Of a stretch of DNA of 64,000 bases, positions 51,030 through 60,200 are shown one piece after another; the stretch's first letter is position 1, and each line of letters opens with the position of its first letter. Origin of the DNA: JANSWY01 sp965243755 (GTDB lineage: Bacteria; Bacteroidota; Bacteroidia; Cytophagales; Cyclobacteriaceae); assembly GCA_965243755.1 (NCBI GenBank), contig CBDEVW010000006.1:806001-870000 (forward strand), read 5' to 3'. The position numbers and the translations under genes were made by a program. The notes beneath the pieces were generated by a model. That model saw only the letters and a list, made by a program, of their open reading frames with translations. It made no database searches and was not told the DNA's origin.

Positions 51030-51914
51030 ATGGCAATACTATCACTAAAAAACGTATCGAAATCTTTCGGCTCTGGCAACAAGGTTACAGAGGTACTATC
51101 CAATATCAATCTGGAGATAGAAGAAGGGGAATTTGTGGCTATTGTAGGGTTCACCGGTAGCGGAAAAACCACTTTGATCAATTTAATCAACGGGCTGCAT
51201 TTCCCGGATCAGGGGGAAGTATTGATGAAGGGAAAACCCATCACAGGGCCCGGCCCGGATCGAGGGGTGATCTTTCAGAATTATTCTATTCTACCGTGGC
51301 TGAGCGTTTATCACAATGTAAAACTGGCTGTGGATGAAATCTTTCCTGGTTGGAGCAAAAAGGAAAAAGAAGCGCATGTGAAGAAATATATAGAAATGGT
51401 AAACCTTACTCATGCCATTGATAAAAAACCTGCTGAATTGTCGGGAGGCATGAGACAGAGAGTTTCAGTAGCAAGGGCTTTGGCTATGAATCCCGAGGTT
51501 CTACTAATGGATGAGCCGCTTAGTGCACTTGATGCGCTAACTCGCGGTACATTGCAGGAGGAAATCATCAACATCTGGAGTCAGGATAAGAAGACTGCTT
51601 TGCTGATCACCAACGATGTAGATGAGGGGATCATTATGGCAGACCGGATCATTCCACTTACTCCGGGACCAAATGCTACTTTGGGGCCTACATTTAAAAT
51701 TGATTTTGAGCGCCCCAGAAACATTACAGAGATCAACAAAGATCCTGAGTATAAGCGCTTAAGAAATGAGATCATTGAGTATTTGATTGATGTTGGAGCG
51801 ACCAGAAAGCAGGTGAACGCAACTACCTACGAACTTCCGGATTTGAAACCGGTAATGCCGGGAAGGATCAGGTTGGGAAGAAAAAGAAAAGCAGATAAAG
51901 TAAAGTATTTCTAA
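51030..51914 (+). CDS. Nitrate ABC transporter ATPase (NrtC/NrtD-like), first copy
   Basis: The 294-aa ATPase has Walker A GFTGSGKTT, Q loop VIFQNYSILPWLSVYHNV, signature LSGGMRQRVSVARAL and Walker B VLLMDEPLSALD. The switch position reads LLITNDVDEG, so the usual His of the H loop (THD) is replaced by Asn. The sequence matches the NrtC/NrtD/TauB group. Cyanobacterial NrtC carries an additional binding-protein domain; this protein stops after a short basic tail. The altered H loop suggests one degenerate ATP site in a heterodimer with the next protein. Confidence 0.92.
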   Translation: MAILSLKNVSKSFGSGNKVTEVLSNINLEIEEGEFVAIVGFTGSGKTTLINLINGLHFPDQGEVLMKGKPITGPGPDRGVIFQNYSILPWLSVYHNVKLAVDEIFPGWSKKEKEAHVKKYIEMVNLTHAIDKKPAELSGGMRQRVSVARALAMNPEVLLMDEPLSALDALTRGTLQEEIINIWSQDKKTALLITNDVDEGIIMADRIIPLTPGPNATLGPTFKIDFERPRNITEINKDPEYKRLRNEIIEYLIDVGATRKQVNATTYELPDLKPVMPGRIRLGRKRKADKVKYF

Positions 51915-51923
51915 ACCGATGAA

Positions 51924-52766
51924 ATGATGGAAGTATTAGAACAGGCATTAAACTTAAAAGAATTTATAAAACCAAGACAATCCAGGTTACTCGAGGATAA
52001 ACCAACGATGTTGTCATGTAGTAACCTGCGAAAAGTCTACCCGACACCAAAAGGGGATTATGTTGTGTTGGATGACCTTCAACTCAATGTGAAGCAAGGT
52101 GAATTCATTTCGATCATTGGGCATTCAGGTTGTGGTAAATCGACTTTGCTTTCTATGATTGCTGGTCTCAATGAGATATCCGGAGGTAAAATCATTGTGG
52201 ACGGAATTCCAATCCGGGAAGCAGGACCAGATCGGGCGGTGGTATTTCAATCACCCAGTTTGCTGCCCTGGCTAAGCGCATTGGGTAATGTGATGATAGG
52301 GGTGAAACAGGTTTTCCCTCATGCGACAAAAAAACAGCGCTTAGACATCTGTAAATATTACCTTGACAAAGTGGGTCTCGGAAATGATTTTGACAAACGA
52401 GCCACTGAATTATCACAGGGGATGCAACAACGTGTTGGTATTGCAAGGGCGTTTGCCCTCAAGCCCAAAGTACTGTTGCTCGATGAACCATTCGGGATGC
52501 TGGATTCATTGACCAGGGGAGAATTACAGGATGTGCTACTGGAGGTGTGGAATAAAGAACAGATCACTGCGGTGATGATCACACACGATGTGGATGAATC
52601 GATATTTCTTGCAGACCGGGTGATCATGATGACCAGTGGGCCTTTTGCTAAAATTGGGGATGAACTGGTGATCCCTTTTGCACGACCAAGAAACAGGAAG
52701 GATGTGTTGGAGCATCCGGAATATTACGATTACAGAGGTTATCTGATGAACTTCCTGAATCACTAA
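51924..52766 (+). CDS. nrtD: Nitrate ABC transporter ATPase (NrtD-like), second copy
   Basis: The 280-aa ATPase has Walker A GHSGCGKST, Q loop VVFQSPSLLPWLSALGNV, signature LSQGMQQRVGIARAF, Walker B VLLLDEPFGMLD and an intact H loop (MITHDVDES). An N-terminal extension of about 30 residues precedes the ATPase domain. ATG codons at 51924 and 51927 are both possible starts. It should pair with the preceding ATPase to drive the NrtB permease and has the complete catalytic set. Confidence 0.93.
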   Translation: MMEVLEQALNLKEFIKPRQSRLLEDKPTMLSCSNLRKVYPTPKGDYVVLDDLQLNVKQGEFISIIGHSGCGKSTLLSMIAGLNEISGGKIIVDGIPIREAGPDRAVVFQSPSLLPWLSALGNVMIGVKQVFPHATKKQRLDICKYYLDKVGLGNDFDKRATELSQGMQQRVGIARAFALKPKVLLLDEPFGMLDSLTRGELQDVLLEVWNKEQITAVMITHDVDESIFLADRVIMMTSGPFAKIGDELVIPFARPRNRKDVLEHPEYYDYRGYLMNFLNH

Positions 52767-52779
52767 CAAAACCAAACCA

Positions 52780-52803
52780 TCCGGGCTGAAAGTTTGGCCC
52801 GGA
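52780..52803 (+). other. Hairpin after nrtD
   Basis: TCCGGGC pairs with GCCCGGA around a ten-base loop. There is no T run behind it, so the following P-box gene may be read through. Confidence 0.5.
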
Positions 52804-52849
52804 CCATTAAACTAATCAGTAAATACTATCATCAAACATAAAAACAGCT

Positions 52850-53773
52850 ATGAAAACACTGACATCTAAATACGTATTGGTCCTGGGAATATTGACTGTA
52901 GTGATATTAATCAGTCAGATTTTGATGCAAAAGACCATCGGCAGCAGCGAGACCGATGCAAGAATAATCAACATCTCTGGCAGGCAAAGGATGTTAAGTC
53001 AGAAGATCACCAAGGCAGCCCTTAAGCTAAGCAATTCAAGTAGTGAGTACACTTTTAATGAAGCAAAAGCGGAATTGGCTGCTGCAACACAATTGTGGAG
53101 TCAGTCTCATATTGATTTGCGTTACGGAAGCGACGAACTCGAGGTGCTGGAAATGAACAATTCTCACACGTTAAATCAATTGTTTCAGGACATTGAACCG
53201 CTTTTCAAAATCATTAAGACTGCTGCGGAAGCTTTGGTGAGTGTGGATTATGGAGATTTGCAGAGTTCGGGGAGTATTGCTGATATCGAAAAGCATGTTG
53301 GCTTGATCATTAATAATGAATCTGATTTCCTCAAACTGATGAATAAGATCACTTTCCAATATGACCACCTGGCATCCGCCAAAATAGATAACCTCTCCGC
53401 CATTGAGTACTATCTGATGGGTGTAACTTTCCTGCTGATTCTATTGGAAGTGTTTTTTATTTTCAGGCCTGTTTATAGAAATGTCAAAGAAAAAGAAGCT
53501 GTCATTGGAGAACTCAATGAGTTGATGAACAGTGAAAAGTCTTTCGCGTCAGATCAGATTTCACAGGCCAATAAGACGATCCAGGAGCTCAGGAAGTTGG
53601 CTCGACAACTGAAGAATGAGCTGGAGGAGAAGCAAAATGAATATGCCCACACCACCACCAATCAGCTGACCAAGTACCTCAAGATCTCTTCCGATTATCA
53701 GGAGTTGATCAAGCAAAACCAATCTCTGAAAACGGAACTTGACTCAATGAAATCCGGCGCTTTAGTAAGATGA
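52850..53773 (+). CDS. Orphan P-box (PilJ/NarX-type) membrane sensor without kinase
   Basis: The 307-aa protein resembles the sensory half of the kinase at 39932: a first membrane helix (about 8-26), the P-box-like INISGRQRMLSQKITKAAL (about 40-58), a helical periplasmic domain, and a second membrane helix (about 186-204, YYLMGVTFLLILLEVFFIF). The sequence then continues as a coiled coil of about 100 residues and ends, without PAS, kinase or methyl-accepting domain. It lies at the end of the nrt operon. It could modulate the NarX-like kinase by mixed dimer formation, or bind the transporter. Confidence 0.85.
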   Translation: MKTLTSKYVLVLGILTVVILISQILMQKTIGSSETDARIINISGRQRMLSQKITKAALKLSNSSSEYTFNEAKAELAAATQLWSQSHIDLRYGSDELEVLEMNNSHTLNQLFQDIEPLFKIIKTAAEALVSVDYGDLQSSGSIADIEKHVGLIINNESDFLKLMNKITFQYDHLASAKIDNLSAIEYYLMGVTFLLILLEVFFIFRPVYRNVKEKEAVIGELNELMNSEKSFASDQISQANKTIQELRKLARQLKNELEEKQNEYAHTTTNQLTKYLKISSDYQELIKQNQSLKTELDSMKSGALVR

Positions 53774-53833
53774 GTTTGAAATAGTGCCGGTTGCAGTTTG
53801 GAAAGTATTACAGGGAGTTATTAAGATTACAGC

Positions 53834-54427
53834 ATGATTCCATTTGATTCCAGTTATTACGCCCAGCTCAAAACTTCCGTAAATCGATTTTCTCCTGTTT
53901 CTGATTTGGTGATGGAGTTGCTGGTGGCAGGATCAAAGCTAAGAGCGGTAGGTAAGGACGAATACCTGTTAATGAAAGGTGAGCGTGCCAAAAAAATCTA
54001 TTTTGTCTTTGAAGGGGTGTTGATTTCGCAATGGACAGATGAGGTCGGAAATGTACACATTAAGAACTTTTTCATGCCAGATAATTTTGCAGGGTCTACC
54101 GTTTCATTACTTTTAGATGAGCCCTCTGGTTTTGCCATTAAATCAATTAAGGAGGGGATCGTTCTTCAGATTCCGTATAGTCATTACAGAAAGCTGATCA
54201 ATGAATGTCAGGAATTCAAAGACTTCTATATCGCTTACCTGGAGAAAAAATGGGTCATTGAAAATGAAAGAAGACAAATTTCATTTGCTGCCCAAAGCGC
54301 CACTGACAGGTACAAAACGTTTTTACATGAATATCCAGAGATTCCACAGATAGTTTCACAAAGGCTTATTGCTTCGTATTTAGGGATTACCCCAACACAG
54401 CTGAGCAGAATCAGGAAATCAATTTGA
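53834..54427 (+). CDS. Crp/Fnr-family transcription regulator
   Basis: The 197-aa protein has a cyclic-nucleotide-binding-type beta roll (about 20-125, EYLLMKGERAKKIYFVFEGVLISQW) and a short C-terminal helix-turn-helix (VSQRLIASYLGITPTQLSRIRKSI). It lacks the N-terminal cysteines of the regulator at 42397, so it is the second, cluster-free Crp-type protein of the island. This compact form is common in Bacteroidota. The ligand is unknown. It follows the orphan P-box gene by 60 bases. Confidence 0.88.
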   Translation: MIPFDSSYYAQLKTSVNRFSPVSDLVMELLVAGSKLRAVGKDEYLLMKGERAKKIYFVFEGVLISQWTDEVGNVHIKNFFMPDNFAGSTVSLLLDEPSGFAIKSIKEGIVLQIPYSHYRKLINECQEFKDFYIAYLEKKWVIENERRQISFAAQSATDRYKTFLHEYPEIPQIVSQRLIASYLGITPTQLSRIRKSI

Positions 54428-54542
54428 TGTAGAAAAGAGTAATTTAAGAGACTAGTGATTCTTTATAAAATGCATCAACATATGTAAATGCTTTGTTTCC
54501 TTTGATCACTGAACTTAGCTGAAACATAATCAATGAACATTT

Positions 54543-54995
54543 ATGAATCAGTTTTTATTAATGCTCGGCGCTTTCATTGGAGGGGTATTTCTTGCCATTC
54601 AGGGTGGATTGAATGCGCAACTTGGGGCACTATTAAGAAACCCATTGCTCGCTTCATTTTTTGCTTTTGCGTTCAGTACACTCTTCGCGTTCTTAGCTGT
54701 TCTGCCCTCAGGAGCAATTAGTGCTATTAAATATGCTGTAGGAATTCCGTGGTATTTGTGGTTTTTGGGAGCAGTTTTTAGTGTTTTAGGAATCAGCTTG
54801 TACTACTATACTATTCCCCGTTTGGGGATTGGGACGATGATCAGTCTGGGGCTTGGTGGTCAGATCGTTTTCTCAGTATTCGCAGCAAAGTTTGGGTGGT
54901 TTGGTCATCCGGTTGAAGATATCGACCTGAGGAGAATGATTGGTTTGGTAGCTACTATGGTTGGTGTGGTGCTTATAAATTACCGGTCGCTATGA
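54543..54995 (+). CDS. YdcZ/DMT-like small membrane protein
   Basis: The 150-aa protein has four to five hydrophobic helices and the glycine-rich motifs GAFIGGVFLAIQGGLNAQLG, FLGAVFSVLGISLYYYTIPRLGIGTMISLGLGGQI and a final helix ending VVLINYRSL, as in the DMT-type YdcZ/DUF606 family. These act as small transporters or half-transporters. A link to nitrogen metabolism is suggested only by position. Its stop overlaps the start of the GNAT gene (ATGA). Confidence 0.82.
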   Translation: MNQFLLMLGAFIGGVFLAIQGGLNAQLGALLRNPLLASFFAFAFSTLFAFLAVLPSGAISAIKYAVGIPWYLWFLGAVFSVLGISLYYYTIPRLGIGTMISLGLGGQIVFSVFAAKFGWFGHPVEDIDLRRMIGLVATMVGVVLINYRSL

Positions 54996-55714
54996 ACATG
55001 ATACAGACTAACATTAGAAACCTGACCAATCTATGGAGAACTGCTGCTGAATGTGTGGATGCACTGAGTGAAGAAGTGGGCTATCAGTACATTGATGTGC
55101 CTTATTCCGAATGGCCAAATCGACTATGGTTTCAGGAAAAACCAACTGAAAAAATTATACGGGAGGCCGTCGAAAGAATTGAATCTACGGATACTAAGTT
55201 GATTGTGCCAATTTGGCATTTTGATGGTGAATTAGATTTAGCCTCATTGGGTTTCGAGGAGCTTTTTAGTCAATCCGGGATGGGTCTGGAATTAAAACAC
55301 CGATATCCTGTACATCATAGTTTGAACATAGCAAGGGTACAATCTATAGAGGACGCTAAATTGTGGGAATCTTTGTTTCAGCGATGCTTCAATTATAACA
55401 TCAATCAAAAGCTCATTCATCGCTGCAGCAATCGAATTGAATTCTTTCTGATATCAAGTGGACATGACATGGTGGGTACTGCTGTAATGCACTATACGGA
55501 TGGAGTGGTAGCTGGCATTCATTCTGTAGGCATTCTTCCTCAATTCCGCAGGAAAGGGCTGGCCGATCAATTAATGAAGTTGCTGCTCAACATGGCCCTC
55601 AATGAAGGAGCGCAATGGACTGTCTTGCAGGCCTCTGAAATGGGTAAAAGCCTCTATGAAAAATTGGGATTTGAACAGCACTTTATTATCCGCAACTATC
55701 AATTCATTAGGTGA
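54992..55714 (+). CDS. GNAT-family N-acetyltransferase
   Basis: The 240-aa protein has a GNAT domain in its C-terminal half: IHSVGILPQFRRKGLADQLMKLLLNMAL is the acetyl-CoA-binding segment (Q/RxxGxG/A variant RRKGLA), followed by TVLQASEMGKSLYEKLGFEQ. The N-terminal half is a diverged acyltransferase-like region. It overlaps the YdcZ-like gene by four bases, so the pair is co-translated. The acetyl acceptor is unknown. Confidence 0.88.
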   Translation: MNMIQTNIRNLTNLWRTAAECVDALSEEVGYQYIDVPYSEWPNRLWFQEKPTEKIIREAVERIESTDTKLIVPIWHFDGELDLASLGFEELFSQSGMGLELKHRYPVHHSLNIARVQSIEDAKLWESLFQRCFNYNINQKLIHRCSNRIEFFLISSGHDMVGTAVMHYTDGVVAGIHSVGILPQFRRKGLADQLMKLLLNMALNEGAQWTVLQASEMGKSLYEKLGFEQHFIIRNYQFIR

Positions 55715-55736
55715 CTGAGTACAATTACTTAATTAA

Positions 55737-55752
55737 TACGTAAAATTACGTA
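55737..55752. promoter_or_regulatory. 7-2-7 inverted repeat operator, narK-nas promoter
   Basis: TACGTAAAATTACGTA is a perfect inverted repeat of TACGTAA with a 2-base gap, 100 bases before the narK ATG. Further single copies are at 55780-55785 and 55823-55828. Confidence 0.7.
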
Positions 55753-55852
55753 AATAATTACTTGCTATTTCAATATTAATACGTAATTTTGATGTGATAC
55801 TTAAGCATAAGTATTGTGTAAATACGTAATCAGAATTTAAAAAATACAAGTA

Positions 55853-57208
55853 ATGAGTACCCAAAAGGCCACTAAAATTGATCTTCTGAGTTTCAAATCA
55901 CCCCACATGAGGACGTTTCATATTACATGGTTTGCGTTCTTCTTATGTTTTTTTGGCTGGTTTGGGATTGCACCAATGTTGAAAATTGTAAGAGCAGACC
56001 TGGGCATCACCACGGATCAGATTGTTACTGCCAATATGTTGGCGGTGGCGTCAACAGTATTCATGAGGCTGATCATCGGATGGCTTTGTGATAAAATTGG
56101 GCCAAGGTTGGCGTATTCATGGTTGCTAATCCTGGGATCCATACCTGTGATGCTGATTGGGGTATCTCAAAATTATGAGCAGTTTCTACTGTTCAGGTTC
56201 CTGATTGGAGCAATTGGAGCCAGTTTCGTGATTACACAGTTTCACACCTCTGTAATGTTTGCGCCCAACGTAGTAGGGACCGCCAATGCCACAACAGCAG
56301 GATGGGGTAATATGGGAGGTGGCGTTACCCAGTTAGTGATGCCGATTGTCTTTGGAGCAGTGTTGGCCATTGTGGGCGCAGAAACTTTGGCATGGAGATA
56401 TGCCATGGTAGCACCAGGGTTTTTATTAATGATCATGGGGTTTGTTTATTTGAAATTCACCAAAGACACTCCTGAAGGAAATTATAAAGACATTAAAACC
56501 AAATCTGAGAAGAAAGCCCAAAAGGGATCTTTCAAGACTGCACTCAAGGACTATCGGGTTTGGATACTTTTCTTAATATATGGGGCATGTTTTGGTGTTG
56601 AACTTATCGTCAACAGTAAAGCTGCACTCTACTTCTCAGACTACTTCGAGATGGACCTTAAAACGGCCGGTTTGATTGCAGGACTTTTTGGTGTAATGAA
56701 TTTGTTTGCCCGATCAACTGGAGGATGGCTTGGTGACAAGTTTGGTAAAAAAGGTGGCCTGTCTGGCCGGGTAAAGTGGTTGTTTGTGGCGCTTTTAATG
56801 GAAGGTATTGCACTGATTATTTTTAGTAGAATGGGCACTATTCCTACCATTATCGGATCGTTGATTGTATTCAGCTTATTCGTGCAGATGAGTGAAGGAG
56901 CTACATTCAGCGTGGTGCCATTTATCAATAAGAAGGCGCTTGGTGCGGTTTCAGGGATTGTAGGAGCTGGAGGAAATGCAGGTGCAGTAGCGGGCATGTT
57001 CTTATTCAAAAAGGAGTTGACCGGGTTGGAGTGGACAGAATCATTTTTATTTCTCGGGATCATTGTGATGTCGGTTTCATTTACTTCATTCCTGATCAGG
57101 TTTTCTACAGAAAATGAAGCAGAAGCAAAACAGGATCTTGAGGCAATACTGGGTCAGGGTACCGAAGGCGGAAAACTGGAATTAATTCCGGAACCAGTGA
57201 GGGCTTAG
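55853..57208 (+). CDS. narK: NarK-type nitrate/nitrite transporter (MFS)
   Basis: The 451-aa protein has twelve hydrophobic helices. It carries the family signature GWGNMGGGVTQLVMP in the fifth helix, its counterpart AVSGIVGAGGNAGAVAGMF in the C-terminal half, and the substrate-binding Arg in helix 2 (FMRLIIGWLCDKIGPR). It takes up nitrate and/or exchanges it for nitrite. It provides a second uptake route besides the ABC importer. The fused nitrate reductase starts 20 bases downstream. Confidence 0.95.
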   Translation: MSTQKATKIDLLSFKSPHMRTFHITWFAFFLCFFGWFGIAPMLKIVRADLGITTDQIVTANMLAVASTVFMRLIIGWLCDKIGPRLAYSWLLILGSIPVMLIGVSQNYEQFLLFRFLIGAIGASFVITQFHTSVMFAPNVVGTANATTAGWGNMGGGVTQLVMPIVFGAVLAIVGAETLAWRYAMVAPGFLLMIMGFVYLKFTKDTPEGNYKDIKTKSEKKAQKGSFKTALKDYRVWILFLIYGACFGVELIVNSKAALYFSDYFEMDLKTAGLIAGLFGVMNLFARSTGGWLGDKFGKKGGLSGRVKWLFVALLMEGIALIIFSRMGTIPTIIGSLIVFSLFVQMSEGATFSVVPFINKKALGAVSGIVGAGGNAGAVAGMFLFKKELTGLEWTESFLFLGIIVMSVSFTSFLIRFSTENEAEAKQDLEAILGQGTEGGKLELIPEPVRA

Positions 57209-57228
57209 TATTTTAAATAACAGCAACA

Positions 57229-60200
57229 TTGTATCGAGCTAAAACACATAAAACTACTTGTTCCTATTGCGGTGTAGGATGTGGCATTGAGGTGACTCAA
57301 ACCAAAAACGGTAAGATCTCTGTGAAAGGAGATCCGGACCACCCGGTGAATAAAGGGATGCTTTGTTCAAAAGGGATGAACCTCAACTATACGGTGATGG
57401 ACCAGTCGGACCGATTGCTTCATCCCCAGATGCGATGGAGTAAATCACACCCGCTGGAGAAAACGGATTGGGACACTGCTATACAAAGAACCGCAGCAGT
57501 TTTCAGGTCGCTCATCAATAAGTATGGGCCAGATTCGGTAGGTTTTTACATCTCTGGACAATGTTTGACCGAAGAGTATTATCTGGTCAATAAGCTGACC
57601 AAAGGATTTATTGGTACCAATAACATTGATACCAATTCACGGCTCTGCATGAGTTCGGCAGTTGTAGGCTATAAGCAAGTTTTCGGTGAAGATTCAGTTC
57701 CAATTTCCTATGAGGACATAGAGTTGGCCGATTGTTTCCTCATTGCTGGTGCAAACCCTGCTTGGTGTCATCCCATTTTGTTTCGAAGGATCGAAAAGCA
57801 CAAAGAGAATAACCCGGATGCTAAGCTAATAGTGGTGGATCCGAGGGTCACCGATACTTGCTTATTAGCCGACTTGCATGTGCAAATCAAACCAGGAACC
57901 GATATTGCATTTTTCCATGGGGTGGGCAGGGCACTGATCGAACAGGGAGCCATCGATATTGATTTTATCAACAAAGCCACCGATGGATATGAAATTTATC
58001 GCAAAGAAGTTTTTAAAACCTCGCTGAAGGAGTACGCTTCCATTTGTGATATCCCGGTGGATCATATTGTTACTACAGCAAAATACATTGCAAATGCCAA
58101 TGGCTTCATCACCATGTGGGCAATGGGACTCAACCAGAGTACCAAAGGTGTAAATAAAAACCTTGCCTTGCTCAACCTCAATACCATTACCGGACATATC
58201 GGAAAACCTGGGTCAGGTCCATTTTCACTGACTGGACAACCCAATGCTATGGGAGGTAGGGAAGTAGGCGGGATGGCCAATCTTTTGGCTGTTCATAAAG
58301 ATTTAAACAATCCGGATCATAGACAGGAAGTCGCTGATTTTTGGGGTGTAGAGTCCATCAATGAAAAGCCCGGACTCACCGCCACTCAAATGTTTCAGGC
58401 ATTGGCTGAAGGAAAAATGAAAGCCATTTGGATCATATGTACCAATCCTTCTGTGAGCATGCCCAATGCAAAATTGGTGGATGAAGCATTAAGTAAGGCC
58501 AATTTTGTGATTGTACAGGACATATCCAATCGGAGTGATACAGTGAAATACGCCGATATTGTATTTCCTGCCGCTTCCTGGTTGGAGAAAGAGGGTACCA
58601 TGACCAACTCTGAAAGACGGATCAGTTATCTGCCGAAAGTGTTGGATGCCCCTGGTAAAGCTCTACCGGATGCTGAGATCATCATGAGGTTTGGACAGCA
58701 AATGGGTTTTGATGGTTTTGACTTTACATCAGTGGAGGAGGTTTACAAAGAGTATAGTCAAATGACCACCGGGACAAATATTGATGTCTCCGGCTTGAGC
58801 TACGACGTGCTGAAGTCCAATGGCACCCATCAATGGCCTGTGCCACATGCAGGACATCCTGGAACAACCAGGTTATTTGAAGACCATCGGTTTTATACGC
58901 CAAATGGTAAAGCACAGATTAAAATAAGTGGAGAGGGAGTGGAGGCAGAACCCACAACACCTGATTTTCCTTTGATACTGACAACAGGGCGTATCAGGGA
59001 TCAGTGGCATACCATGACTCGTACCGGAAAAGTCAACAAGCTCAATAAACACATTGACAGCCCATTTCTGGAAATACATCCGGAAGATGCTTTCGAAAGA
59101 GGCATAGCCGATGGAGATCCCATTGAGGTCAGTAATGGAAGGGGACAGGTAAGGGTGAATGCAAAAGTTACTGATACCATTAAAAGGGGAGTGGTTTTTC
59201 TACCGATGCACTGGGGGAAAATCCTCAACAAGGATCATAGTAGAGCGAATAATGTCACCAACGACACGATTGACCCACAATCAAAACAACCGGGATTTAA
59301 GTTTTCTGCGGTACAGGTGCTGAAATATAAAAAGGCCCGACAGAAAATTGTGATCATTGGTGCCGGAGCAGCAGCTTTCAGGTTTATCAATACTTACAGA
59401 GAACTTAATAAGGAGGATGAATTGCATGTGTTCTCTAAGGAGCAATGGCCATTCTACGACAGGGTTTTGTTACCAGATTATGTGACAGAACATAAATCGT
59501 GGGAAGATCTTCTCAAATTCAAATATGGGGAGTTCGAAAAACTAAACACGCATTTATATGTTTCCAACGAGATCACCAATATAGACCGGGAAAGAAAAGT
59601 GGTCACTGATAGTCACGGAGATGAGCATCAATATGATGTATTGATCATGGCCACCGGAAGCAGAGCGTTTGTGCCTCCTGGAGTACCAATGTATTTACCA
59701 GGTGTCTTTACGATGCGCGACAGAAGAAATGCTGATGACCTTAAAGAGCACCTTAACGGTCAGGGACATTTGTTAATTGTTGGAGGTGGATTGTTGGGAC
59801 TCGAATTAGCAGCAGCAATGTCTGAGGCTAACGTGGAGGTGACAATTATTCAGCTTGGTTCTCGGTTAATGGAACGGCAGCTGGATCCAATCGCCAGCTC
59901 GCTACTTCGTCAATATGTGGAGGAAGATCTGGGCATTAAAATACTGACCAATGATGAATTGAAACATGTAGACCTTCTGAAAGATAAAAAGGGACTACAG
60001 GCTTCATTAAAAAGTGGACAAGTACTCAATTGTAATGCAATAGTTTATGCCATCGGTACCAGACCCAATACAGAACTCGGAAGAAATGCGGGGCTGGAAT
60101 GTGCCAGAGGAATCAAGGTTAATGATCATTTGCAGTCAAGCGACCCGTCGATATTTGCATTGGGGGAGATTGCAGAACACAAACAAAAACTAAATGGCAT

